Below are positions 49,118 to 57,504 of a DNA stretch of 64,000 nt, piece by piece. The position numbers and the translations under genes were made by a program. This DNA comes from GCA-2731375 sp964590195 (GTDB taxonomy: Bacteria; Pseudomonadota; Alphaproteobacteria; GCA-2731375). The DNA lies in contig CAZPWJ010000005.1 of assembly GCA_964590195.1 (NCBI GenBank), positions 1-64,000 of the forward strand, given 5' to 3'. Every line of letters begins with the position of its first letter. The first letter of the stretch is position 1. The notes beneath the pieces are model-generated. The model was not told the origin of the DNA. It did no database searches and was given only the letters and a program-made list of their open reading frames with translations.

Positions 49118-49938
49118 GGCTTTATGCGCCAGCCCTTGGCGACGGCCAGATGACAGACACAGAAAGCGGCAATATTGCAGCCAAGCATGATCGCGATGCC
49201 GCTTATGTCGGCGCTGTTCTGGCCGATCAAGCCCTGGCGGAAGCCGTCGATCATGTGAAAAAACGGATTCAAGGCCAAAGCCATCTGCAAACTCTGGGGC
49301 AGATCGGTGATGGCATAAAAGGTGCCGGACAGGAATGTCAGCGGCGCGATGGCGAAATTCGTCACGGCGGCCAGGCCGTCCATGCGTTCGGCCCACAGCC
49401 CCGCCAGGATACCCAGCAAACCCAGCAGGGACGACGCGGCCAGGGTGTGAAACAGGATCAGGCCCGGGTGAGGCATGCTCAAGGACACGAACGGCAACAT
49501 GGCCAGGCCGATGACCAGGCCAACCAGGATGCCCCGGGTCATGGCGCTTAGGGTAAAGGCCAGGACCAGCTCCACGGGCCGCAGGGGCGCCATTAACAGA
49601 TCCACGATGGTGCCCTGGGTCTTGGCGATCAGCAGTGACGACGAGGCATTGGCGAAGGCATTCTGTGCCATGGACATCATGATCAGGCCGGGGGCCAGAA
49701 ACACCATATAGGCGACGCCGTTGACCTCGCCCCGGCGGCTGCCCAGGGCCACGGCAAAGATGGCCAGGAACAGCAGGCTCATGACCAGCGGTCCGATCAC
49801 CGTTTGCGCCGTGACTTTCAAGAACCGGCGAACTTCCTTTTGATACAGGGTCCACAGGCCAAGCCAATTGACAGCGCCCAGTTGGCGCGGGGCGACGAGA
49901 GGCGGTGGGGTGCCTGTGGGCTCCATAATTTGGGACAT
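49114..49938 (-). CDS. ABC-2 type transporter permease
   Basis: A 274-residue integral membrane protein of the ABC-2 family (drug, polysaccharide or haem export types). About six membrane helices are visible, with the typical family stretch MLPFVSLSMPHPGLILFH and the C-terminal NPFFHMIDGFRQGLIG close to the ABC-2 signature. The ATP-binding partner, usually directly upstream, is missing. The upstream gene (2-base gap) is a Nudix hydrolase. The start MSQIMEPTG is supported by position only. Confidence 0.92.
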   Translation of the reverse strand: MSQIMEPTGTPPPLVAPRQLGAVNWLGLWTLYQKEVRRFLKVTAQTVIGPLVMSLLFLAIFAVALGSRRGEVNGVAYMVFLAPGLIMMSMAQNAFANASSSLLIAKTQGTIVDLLMAPLRPVELVLAFTLSAMTRGILVGLVIGLAMLPFVSLSMPHPGLILFHTLAASSLLGLLGILAGLWAERMDGLAAVTNFAIAPLTFLSGTFYAITDLPQSLQMALALNPFFHMIDGFRQGLIGQNSADISGIAIMLGCNIAAFCVCHLAVAKGWRIKP

Positions 49939-49939
49939 C

Positions 49940-50371
49940 TCAGATTCCGCGCATCTCCCGCGCTACGTTGATAATGCGGACGGTCTCCTTCCACAGGCCG
50001 AGATTTTTCAGCAGATGCAAGGGTATGAATTCCGCGTGCATGGCATCATCGCCGCCCACCGGGGCGCCGCTGTGCCATTCCGCCACCACGTCCACCAGGG
50101 TGTAGTGGAACTTCACCCGGCCCGTTTCATCGGGCGTGATGGCATCAATCACATCGATCAGACCAATATTCTGAATAGTGACGGCGGTTTCCTCTTTTAC
50201 TTCGCGGGCGGCGGCGGCGAAGACCGTCTCGCCCAGTTCCTGCATGCCGCCGGGAATGGACCAATCACCCTTGCGCGGCGCCTTGCCCCGGCGGATCAGC
50301 AAGACTTCATTGTTCCGAAAGACCACGGCGCCGACGCCGACCATGGGGCGGTCCGGATAAGAACGCGGCAT
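49940..50371 (-). CDS. Nudix hydrolase
   Basis: A 143-residue Nudix enzyme that cleaves nucleoside diphosphate-linked substrates. The Nudix box (GGMQELGETVFAAAAREV followed by KEE) fits GX5EX7REUXEEXGU, with Mg-binding glutamates present. The N-terminal VGVGAVVFRNNEVLLIRRGKA is typical of ADP-ribose or NADH pyrophosphatases and 8-oxo-dGTP-type enzymes; specificity cannot be told. It is placed 2 bases before the ABC permease gene and 13 after an enoyl-CoA hydratase on the same strand. Confidence 0.94.
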   Translation of the reverse strand: MPRSYPDRPMVGVGAVVFRNNEVLLIRRGKAPRKGDWSIPGGMQELGETVFAAAAREVKEETAVTIQNIGLIDVIDAITPDETGRVKFHYTLVDVVAEWHSGAPVGGDDAMHAEFIPLHLLKNLGLWKETVRIINVAREMRGI

Positions 50372-50384
50372 GATTCAGCCGACC

Positions 50385-51170
50385 TTAGGCGAAGTTCGGC
50401 TTGCGCCGGGCCTGGAAGGCCTCCAGGCCTTCGGCCACATCCGCGCCGAGAAGTCCGTTAATGACCTCGTCCTCTTCCAGTTTCAGGCCATCGGAGGGGC
50501 TGATCTCCAAGCCCTGGCGCGAGAGCTGCTTCATCGCGGTCAGGCCGGCGCGGCTTTTTTGCGCCAGGTTGCGGCAGTAATCCAGGACGGCATCCGCCAG
50601 CTCATCGTCGGCCACCACATAGTTGACCAGGCCCCAGCTTTCCGCCTCTTCCGCGCTCAGCCATTTGTTGGTGTACATCAGGTCCAGGGCCCGGCGCAGG
50701 CCAACCAGGCGGGGCAGGCGCTGGGTGCCGCCGCCGCCCGGGATCAGGCCGTACTGGGCATGTTGATCGCCGATCTGGGCGCTGCGGGCGGCGAAGGCCA
50801 CATCAGCCGACATCATCATTTCAATGCCGCCCGCCAGGGCCAGGCCGTTGATGGACACCACCACCGGCAGGGGTGAGGTTTCCAGGCGGCGGAAGACCTC
50901 GTGGATGCGGCTGATGAATACGCTCAGGCTATCGCGGCTTTTGCGAGCTGCCATCACCTCGTCCAGATCCGCGCCGGTGCAAAATGTCTTGCCCACCGCA
51001 TCAAGCAGAATGACCCGCACGTTTGGATCATTGTCGAAGGCCTCGATGGCATCGGCCATGCCGTCCATCAGGCCGGTGGAAATGCAGTTGAATTTTTCCG
51101 GCCGGTTCAGGGTCATGACGCCGACGCCGTCAATGACCTTTTGCAGGACCTCGTTTCCGCTTTCGCTCAT
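50385..51170 (-). CDS. Enoyl-CoA hydratase/isomerase family protein
   Basis: A 261-residue crotonase-fold protein. The CoA-binding segment and oxyanion hole are at GADLDEVMAARK and ALAGGIEMMMSADVAFA, and the catalytic region has GLIPGGGGTQRLPRLVG with the typical Gly-rich loop and Glu-less GGGG variant. Hydration of 2-enoyl-CoA in beta-oxidation is likely, but other crotonase chemistry is possible. It lies 22 bases after an acyl-CoA dehydrogenase gene on the same strand. The two would catalyse successive steps. Confidence 0.93.
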   Translation of the reverse strand: MSESGNEVLQKVIDGVGVMTLNRPEKFNCISTGLMDGMADAIEAFDNDPNVRVILLDAVGKTFCTGADLDEVMAARKSRDSLSVFISRIHEVFRRLETSPLPVVVSINGLALAGGIEMMMSADVAFAARSAQIGDQHAQYGLIPGGGGTQRLPRLVGLRRALDLMYTNKWLSAEEAESWGLVNYVVADDELADAVLDYCRNLAQKSRAGLTAMKQLSRQGLEISPSDGLKLEEDEVINGLLGADVAEGLEAFQARRKPNFA

Positions 51171-51192
51171 CTCTCAATACTCCAATTCAAAC

Positions 51193-52347
51193 TTAGTAGG
51201 GTACGGCGATGCGTCCGACTTTTTCGCGGGCGATGATCATTTTCTGAATCTGCGCCGTGCCGTCGCCGATCTGCAAACCCAGGACATCGCGCAGGCGCTG
51301 CTCAAGGGGCAATTCCTTGGTATAGCCGTAATGGCCATGGGTCAGCAGGCATTGGTGAACAATGTCAAAGGCGACCTTTGGCGCCCACCACTTCACCATG
51401 GCCGCTTCCTTGGTGTGGGGCAGGTTCTGGTCGCGCAGCCATAGCGTCTTGTAGCAAAGCAGGCGGGCCGCTTCGAAAAAAGTCTCGCATTCCGCCAATG
51501 GCTGGGTCACGCCCTGATAGGAGGCGATGGGATTGCCGAAGGCCTCGCGCTCGGTGCTGTACTGCCAGGCCTCTTCCAACGAGGCCCGGGCCGCGCCCAG
51601 CACTTGCAGGCCGATCAGGGCACGGGAAAAATCAAAGCCGTGCATGACCTGGCGAAAGCCCTCGCCTTCCTCGCCCAACAGGCAGTCGGCGGGGATGCGT
51701 ACATCGTCGAAGAACAGCGAACCCCGGCCCACTGCGCCTTCGCCCATATCATCGAACTTGGTGCGGGTGATGCCTGGGGCATCCAGAGGGGCATAGAATG
51801 TGCTGACCCCGCGGGCGCGCTGATCCTCGGTGCCGGTGCGCGCGAACAGCATGATTACATCGGCCTGGGTGCTCAGCGAGATCGAGGCCTTTTCACCGTT
51901 CAGAATATAGTCGTCGCCGTCGCGCCGGGCTTTCAGGATCAGGCCGGCGGCATCCGAGCCGCCCCTTGGTTCGGTCAAACCCAGGGCCGTGATGGCGCGG
52001 CCGGCGCAAATGTCGCCGATGCCCTTTGCGGCCATGTCCGCCGATCCGTGATCGGCCAGCAGATGGCCATTCAGGGAACCGATCAGCTGGATATAGGAAA
52101 CGCTCAAATCGGCGGCGGCAATTTCCTCGATAATGATGCCGGCGGTGACGCAATCAAGGCCCATGCCGCCGAATTGCTCGGGCAGGTCAACGCCGATCAG
52201 GCCCAGGGCGCCCATCTCCGAGACGATGTCCCGGCCGATCTTGCCGTCCAGCTCGCGCTGGCGGAAATCAGGGGCCAGACGGTCCGCCGCGAAGCGCCGC
52301 GCGGTATCGCGAATGGCGTCCTGTTCTTCGGTAAATGCGAATTCCAT
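51193..52347 (-). CDS. Acyl-CoA dehydrogenase (Asp in place of the usual catalytic Glu)
   Basis: A 384-residue acyl-CoA dehydrogenase. The FAD motif is GLTEPRGGSDAAG, with GEKASISLSTQAD following. The C-terminal base motif normally reads (Y)EGT; here it is QIGDGTAQIQ, so Asp stands where MCAD has Glu376. The alternative helix-G base is also absent (FDFSRALIG has Ser). Such Asp-type enzymes, from memory, resemble cyclohexanecarboxyl-CoA or cyclohexenoyl-CoA dehydrogenases, suggesting a cyclic acyl-CoA substrate. It precedes an enoyl-CoA hydratase gene and is divergent from an acyl-CoA synthetase. Confidence 0.92.
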   Translation of the reverse strand: MEFAFTEEQDAIRDTARRFAADRLAPDFRQRELDGKIGRDIVSEMGALGLIGVDLPEQFGGMGLDCVTAGIIIEEIAAADLSVSYIQLIGSLNGHLLADHGSADMAAKGIGDICAGRAITALGLTEPRGGSDAAGLILKARRDGDDYILNGEKASISLSTQADVIMLFARTGTEDQRARGVSTFYAPLDAPGITRTKFDDMGEGAVGRGSLFFDDVRIPADCLLGEEGEGFRQVMHGFDFSRALIGLQVLGAARASLEEAWQYSTEREAFGNPIASYQGVTQPLAECETFFEAARLLCYKTLWLRDQNLPHTKEAAMVKWWAPKVAFDIVHQCLLTHGHYGYTKELPLEQRLRDVLGLQIGDGTAQIQKMIIAREKVGRIAVPY

Positions 52348-52514
52348 GACTCTGCTCCCTTACAATTTGCCTTGAGCCTACCCGCCCGGCCGTATGGGCA
52401 CAATGGTGCTTGGGATGCCCCGATGGCAATGGGATGACGGGTTCCTATCATTGCGGTGAGGTACTAACATCATGTAAGCGAAAACAAACATGTAGACGGA
52501 TGGAGCGTACCCCC

Positions 52515-54638
52515 GTGTCAACTGAAACCGGCTCTCTTGCCCCCCTGTTTGATCCCAGGAATATCGCCATCATTGGCGCCTCGGACAACATTCATAAATT
52601 CGGTGGCCGGCCGATCCGCTTCATGAAAGAGGTTGGTTTTTCGGGCACCATCTATCCCATCAATCCGCGCGGCGGCATGATCCAGGGGCTTCAGGCCTAC
52701 AAGGATATCCGCGAAGTGCCCGAGGTGGTCGATCTGTGCATCGTCACCGTGCCGGCACCCATGGTGGTGGAGGCGGTGCGCAATTGCGTCAGCGCCGGCG
52801 TGCGGACGGCGGTGATCTTTTCCTCCGGCTTTTCCGAGGTCAGCGAAGAAGGCGCGGGCTGGCAGGCGGAGCTGGCCGCCATCGCCCAAGGTAGCGATAT
52901 TCGTCTGATCGGCCCTAATTGCATGGGTGCCCTGAATGTCGAAACCCAGGCCATCGGCACCTTCGCCTCCCTCTTTGAACACGGCTGGCCCAGGCCGGGC
53001 AACGTCTCGATCATTACCCAGTCCGGCGCCGTTGGCAGCCATACCCTGGTGTTGGCGCGGGAGCGCGGCCTAGGCGTGCGCAGTTGGATCACCACCGGCA
53101 ACGAGGTAGATGTGGACGTGGCCGATTGCATCGCCTATTGCGCCGAGGATCCGGGCACCACCGTGATCGCCGCCTCCATTGAAGGCAGCCGCAAGCCCGA
53201 ACGCCTGATGGAGGCCTTCGCCACGGCGCGGGCCAACGGCAAGGCGGTGGTGATGATGAAGGTCGGCGCCTCGGAAGTCGGCGCCCTGGCCGCCATCAGC
53301 CATACCGCCTCCCAAACCGGTGTCGACGATGTCTATGGCGCCATGTTCCGCCAATATGGCGTTTGCCGGGTGTCGTCCCTGGAAGAGCTGCTGGACATTG
53401 CCGGCGCCGCCTCGGCCGGGCAGTTTCCCGTTCGCAACCGCCTCGGCGTCGTGACCATATCGGGTGGCATCGGGGTTCTGACCTCGGACATTGCCGCGCT
53501 GCATGGTCTGGAAGTGCCTGAATTGCCGCAAAAGGCGCAAAAGGACCTGAAGGCGCTGATGCCGCTCGCGGCGGTGCGCAATCCGGTCGATACCACGGCG
53601 CAGATGCTGAATGATATGCCAATGCTCGAGGGCAGCCTGCGCACCATCCTGAGCGAGGGTGACTGCGACGCCATTCTGGTCTTCATGTCGGTGGTTGGAT
53701 ATTCCGAGCGCATGATGGCCGAGATCAGCGAAGTGTTGGAAACCATACGCCAGGATTTTCCCGACGACCTGATGATCTTGGCCATGGCCTGCCGTCAGGC
53801 GCCACGGGAAAAACTGGAAGCACTGAAGTATCTGATAATCGAGGATCCGAACCGGGCGATCCGGGCGATTTCGGCCTTGGTCGGTTTCGGGAGGAGTTTC
53901 GCGCGCGGTGAACCGGATGCCCCACCCATGTTGCCCAGTGAGGCGGCCGCACCGCCGAAACGGGACCTTTTGGAAACCGAGGTCGTGGATCTTTTGGCCA
54001 AGGCCGGAATCCCCATCGTGCCGGGCCGTTTGGCGCATTCGGAGAACGACGCGGCCCAGGCCGCGATGGAGGTCGGCTATCCGGTGGCGCTGAAGATTTC
54101 GTCAATCGATATCCAGCGGAAAATGGAAATCGGAGGGGTGAAGCTGAACCTGCAATCGGTGGATCAGGTGCGCGCCGGTTATCAGGCCATCATGGCGGCG
54201 GTGGAAAGCAAGGCAGGGGATGCCGCCGTCGACGGCGTACTGGTGGCGCCAATGGTTTCGGACGGCGTGGAAACCATAATCGGCGTGGTTCGCGACCCGG
54301 TGTTTGGCCCGGTCGTTCTGTTCGGTCTGGGCGGTGCCTACGCCGAGACGGTAAAGGACGTCACCTACCGCATCGCGCCTTTTGGTTTGGATGAGGCAAG
54401 GCGCATGATCGACGAGGTGCGCGGGCGGGCCTTGTTGGACGGTACGCGCGGCCAGCCGGCAGCGGATATCGATGCCCTGGCCCAGGCCCTGAGCCAGCTT
54501 TCGGTGTATGCCGCCGTCTATGGCAACCGAATTGAAAGTATCGATATCAATCCTTTGCTGGTCATGCCGAATGGCAAAGGTGTTTTTGCCATCGACGCCC
54601 TGATGCTGACGCAACGAGACGGAGCGGACAATGAATAG
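52515..54638 (+). CDS. ADP-forming acyl-CoA synthetase (acetate-CoA ligase family)
   Basis: A fused synthetase of about 707 residues, joining SucD-like and ATP-grasp domains on one chain. The N-terminal CoA-binding domain has IAIIGASDNIHKFGGRP. The ligase region has TQSGAVGSHTLVLAR, and ISHTASQTGVDDVYG is where the phospho-His is expected. The C-terminal ATP-grasp part has YPVALKISSIDI and the final INPLLVMPNGKGV. It would activate a carboxylic acid to its CoA thioester with ADP and phosphate release, or run in reverse. The start is taken at GTG 52,515 (GGAG nine bases upstream); ATG 52,500 is an alternative. It overlaps the next gene by eight bases. Confidence 0.92.
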   Translation: MSTETGSLAPLFDPRNIAIIGASDNIHKFGGRPIRFMKEVGFSGTIYPINPRGGMIQGLQAYKDIREVPEVVDLCIVTVPAPMVVEAVRNCVSAGVRTAVIFSSGFSEVSEEGAGWQAELAAIAQGSDIRLIGPNCMGALNVETQAIGTFASLFEHGWPRPGNVSIITQSGAVGSHTLVLARERGLGVRSWITTGNEVDVDVADCIAYCAEDPGTTVIAASIEGSRKPERLMEAFATARANGKAVVMMKVGASEVGALAAISHTASQTGVDDVYGAMFRQYGVCRVSSLEELLDIAGAASAGQFPVRNRLGVVTISGGIGVLTSDIAALHGLEVPELPQKAQKDLKALMPLAAVRNPVDTTAQMLNDMPMLEGSLRTILSEGDCDAILVFMSVVGYSERMMAEISEVLETIRQDFPDDLMILAMACRQAPREKLEALKYLIIEDPNRAIRAISALVGFGRSFARGEPDAPPMLPSEAAAPPKRDLLETEVVDLLAKAGIPIVPGRLAHSENDAAQAAMEVGYPVALKISSIDIQRKMEIGGVKLNLQSVDQVRAGYQAIMAAVESKAGDAAVDGVLVAPMVSDGVETIIGVVRDPVFGPVVLFGLGGAYAETVKDVTYRIAPFGLDEARRMIDEVRGRALLDGTRGQPAADIDALAQALSQLSVYAAVYGNRIESIDINPLLVMPNGKGVFAIDALMLTQRDGADNE

Positions 54639-55689
54639 CAGCGAAAACCCGACGCCTTTCGGACGTATCTTTCCGCCCCGCGAGGACTGGCTGGCCAAGC
54701 GCGGGGCAGAGGAGGTCATTGATCCCGAGCTGCCCATTATCGATACCCATCACCATTTGTGGGACAAGCCAAACCACCAGTATCTGCTGCCGGAGTTCCT
54801 CGCCGACACCGAGACGGCCGCCAATGATGGCCACAACGTCGTGGCCACGGTTTATATGGAATGCGGCTCCATGTACCGGGCCGAGGGCCAGGACGAGATG
54901 CGACCGGTGGGGGAGGTGGAATTTGCCGCCGGTGTCGCCGCCATGTGCGAGTCGGGACGCTATGGCCCCGCAAAGGTGGCCGCCGGTATCGTCGGCTTTG
55001 CCGATCTGCGTCTGGGGGAAGGCGTCGCGCCGGTGTTGGAGGCCCTGGCGGCCGTGGGCGGCGGGCGTTTTCGCGGTGTCCGCCATGCCGCCGGTTGGGA
55101 TGATGATCCGGTAATCGGCAATGGCCATCACGCCGCCGGGCCGGGATTGTATGGTCAGGCTGATTTCCGGGCCGGCCTGGCCTGTCTGACGGCCCACGGC
55201 CTGTCGCTGGATGCCTGGCTCTACCATCCGCAGCTGGGCGATCTGGTGGATCTGGCGCGGGCCTGCCCCGAGGCCAATATCATCATGAACCATACCGGCG
55301 GCATGCTGGGCTATGGTGTTTACAAGGGCAAGGACGACGAGGAATTCGCGGTGCTGAAGGCCGGCCTGGTCGAGCTGGCCAAATGTCCCAATGTCACCAT
55401 GAAGGTTGGCGGCATGATGATGCGCCGGGCCAGCTTTGACTATTTCAATCAACCGGCACCGCCAACCTCCCTGGAACTGGCGGAACTGTGGCGGCCCAAT
55501 ATCGAAACCTGCATCGAACTGTTCGGCCCGGATCGTTGTATGTTCGAAAGCAATTTCCCCGTCGACAAGATGGGTATCGGTTACCGCGCGCTATGGAATG
55601 CCTTCAAGCACATCAGCGCCGGCGCCTCCCGCTCCGAGCGGGCGGATTTGTTCGCCGGTACGGCGCGGCGGGCCTATCGGCTGGATTGA
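54631..55689 (+). CDS. Amidohydrolase-family protein coupled to the acyl-CoA synthetase
   Basis: A 352-residue amidohydrolase_2-type TIM barrel. Metal ligands start with PIIDTHHHLWD (HxH), a His in IIMNHTGGML and the Asp in FPVDKMGIG near the C-terminus. Related enzymes hydrolyse lactones or decarboxylate aromatic acids. Its ATG lies inside the end of the synthetase gene (8-base overlap), which implies coupled translation. Together they may hydrolyse a cyclic precursor and then activate the resulting acid as a CoA ester. Substrate unknown. Confidence 0.92.
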   Translation: MNSSENPTPFGRIFPPREDWLAKRGAEEVIDPELPIIDTHHHLWDKPNHQYLLPEFLADTETAANDGHNVVATVYMECGSMYRAEGQDEMRPVGEVEFAAGVAAMCESGRYGPAKVAAGIVGFADLRLGEGVAPVLEALAAVGGGRFRGVRHAAGWDDDPVIGNGHHAAGPGLYGQADFRAGLACLTAHGLSLDAWLYHPQLGDLVDLARACPEANIIMNHTGGMLGYGVYKGKDDEEFAVLKAGLVELAKCPNVTMKVGGMMMRRASFDYFNQPAPPTSLELAELWRPNIETCIELFGPDRCMFESNFPVDKMGIGYRALWNAFKHISAGASRSERADLFAGTARRAYRLD

Positions 55690-55739
55690 CGGCCCGCTGG
55701 CCTGGGATATGCTAGGGCAATTCAAAAAAGGGTGTTGGC

Positions 55740-56822
55740 ATGTGGCCCAATCATAAGCTGACGGATCTGCTTGGCATTGACCTGCCAATTGTCCAGGCGC
55801 CCATGGCCGGCGCCAATGGCGCGGCCATGGCTATTGCGGTGGCCGAGGCGGGCGGCCTTGGTTCCTTGCCCTGCGCCATGCTGGGCGCCGACAAGATGCG
55901 GGCCGAGATGGGCGTTATCCGCCAGCAAACGGACAGACCGATAAACTTAAACTTCTTTTGCCACACGCCCGAACCGCCGGACCCCGCCAAGGATGCCGCC
56001 TGGAAAGCAAGCTTGGCGGGATATTACGAGGAATATGACATAGACCCCGATACGCCTCCGGCGGCCGCCAGCCGCGCGCCTTTCAGCGCGGAAGCCTGTG
56101 AAATCGTCGAGGATCTGAAGCCCGAGGTCGTGAGTTTTCACTTCGGGCTGCCCGTGCCCTCGTTGCTGGCGCGGGTCAAGGCCACGGGCTGCCGCGTCAT
56201 GAGTTCCGCCACCACTGTGGCCGAGGCCCGCTGGCTGGAAGAGCGCGGCTGTGACGTGATCATCGCCCAGGGTGCCGAGGCGGGCGGCCATCGCGGCATG
56301 TTTCTGAGCGATGACATCTCAACCCAGGCCGGGACCATGGCCCTGGTGCCCCAGGTTGTCGATGCCGTCGATGTGCCAGTCATCGCGGCGGGTGGAATTG
56401 GCGATGGCCGGGGTATCGCCGCCGCCTTCGCGCTGGGGGCGGCGGGGGCGCAGATCGGTACCGCCTACCTCTTCACGCCGGAATCCCTGATCAGCGATCT
56501 GCACCGTGACGCCTTGCAAGCCGGCGCCGATGACCAGACCGCGTTGACCAATGTTTTTTCCGGCAAGCCGGCGCGCGGCCTAATGAACCGTGTGATGCGC
56601 GAGATCGGGCCCATGTCCGACAAAGCACCGCCGTTCCCGACGGCGGGCAGCGCCCTGGCGCCGCTGAAAGCCAAGGCGGAGGCCAATGGCGCGCCGGAAT
56701 TTTCCTCCCTATGGTCCGGACAGGCGGTAAAACTGGGGCGCGCCATGGGGGCCAGTGAATTGACCCGCCATCTGGCGGAGGATGCGGCGCGATGCATCAG
56801 GACAATGACGATTTCCCAATGA
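55740..56822 (+). CDS. Nitronate monooxygenase family protein (2 of 3)
   Basis: A 360-residue FMN TIM-barrel enzyme that follows the class I nitronate monooxygenase pattern: LPIVQAPMAGANGAAMAIAV at the N-terminus, the active-site His in AQGAEAGGHRGMFLS, and the phosphate loop IAAGGIGDGRGIAAAFALGA. Such enzymes detoxify propionate-3-nitronate and other nitronates. AAAAAAGGG lies upstream of the ATG. It is 50 bases after the amidohydrolase and 21 before the DUF1326 gene, all on the plus strand. This copy is the best match in the window to true nitronate monooxygenases. Confidence 0.92.
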   Translation: MWPNHKLTDLLGIDLPIVQAPMAGANGAAMAIAVAEAGGLGSLPCAMLGADKMRAEMGVIRQQTDRPINLNFFCHTPEPPDPAKDAAWKASLAGYYEEYDIDPDTPPAAASRAPFSAEACEIVEDLKPEVVSFHFGLPVPSLLARVKATGCRVMSSATTVAEARWLEERGCDVIIAQGAEAGGHRGMFLSDDISTQAGTMALVPQVVDAVDVPVIAAGGIGDGRGIAAAFALGAAGAQIGTAYLFTPESLISDLHRDALQAGADDQTALTNVFSGKPARGLMNRVMREIGPMSDKAPPFPTAGSALAPLKAKAEANGAPEFSSLWSGQAVKLGRAMGASELTRHLAEDAARCIRTMTISQ

Positions 56823-56843
56823 GGTAACGGCGGAGGAAGTAAA

Positions 56844-57467
56844 ATGGCGAGCGAGAATTGGACGATCAGCGGCGAATATATCGAAAGCTGCAATTGCGCT
56901 TATTTGTGTCCCTGCATTTATACCAATCCGCAAGAGGGCGCCACGGAAGATCATTGCTATGCCCTGATGGCATTCCGTATTGATCAGGGTGAAAGCGGCG
57001 GTGTTGACCTGTCCGGGCAAAAAATTGCCCTGCTGATCCGTTCCGGCAAGGTCATGGCGGATGGCGGCTGGATCTTTGCCGGCGTGGTCGACGAAGGCGC
57101 GGACGAGGCCCAGCGCGCGGTTTTGGCCAGAATTGTCGCCGGCGAGGCGGGCGGGCCATTGGGTATGATCCGCGATAATCTGGTCAGCGATTTCCGGGGC
57201 GTCGAATACGCGGCGATTGAGTTCGTCAAGGACGGCCTGAAGCAGAGCGTCAATATCCCCGGCGTCATGTCCTACGAGATCGAAGGGGTGGCCTCCCGCA
57301 ACGGCAGCGGCAATCCCTATTATATCGATAACGTTGGCCATCCGGCCAATACCCGTCTGGCCCTGGCCCGTTCCAAGCACACCAAGGTTGAAGCCTTTGG
57401 CCTTGAACTGGACATGCTGGGGCAGGCCAACAACGGCCACTTCGCGCCGTTCAGTTGGGCGGGCTAA
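56844..57467 (+). CDS. DUF1326 domain protein
   Basis: A 207-residue protein of the DUF1326 family. The N-terminal cysteine signature is ISGEYIESCNCAYLCPC, and later segments include VMADGGWIFAGVVDEGADE and RNGSGNPYYIDNVGHPAN. Three closely placed cysteines suggest metal or redox chemistry, but no function is established to my knowledge. GGAGGAAG lies before the start. It is 37 bases before a methyltransferase gene and may be part of a plus-strand transcription unit from 52.5 kb onward. Confidence 0.88.
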   Translation: MASENWTISGEYIESCNCAYLCPCIYTNPQEGATEDHCYALMAFRIDQGESGGVDLSGQKIALLIRSGKVMADGGWIFAGVVDEGADEAQRAVLARIVAGEAGGPLGMIRDNLVSDFRGVEYAAIEFVKDGLKQSVNIPGVMSYEIEGVASRNGSGNPYYIDNVGHPANTRLALARSKHTKVEAFGLELDMLGQANNGHFAPFSWAG

Positions 57468-57504
57468 GGCAATCCCAAAGAGGCATAGCCAAAGAGAGAG
57501 ATAA

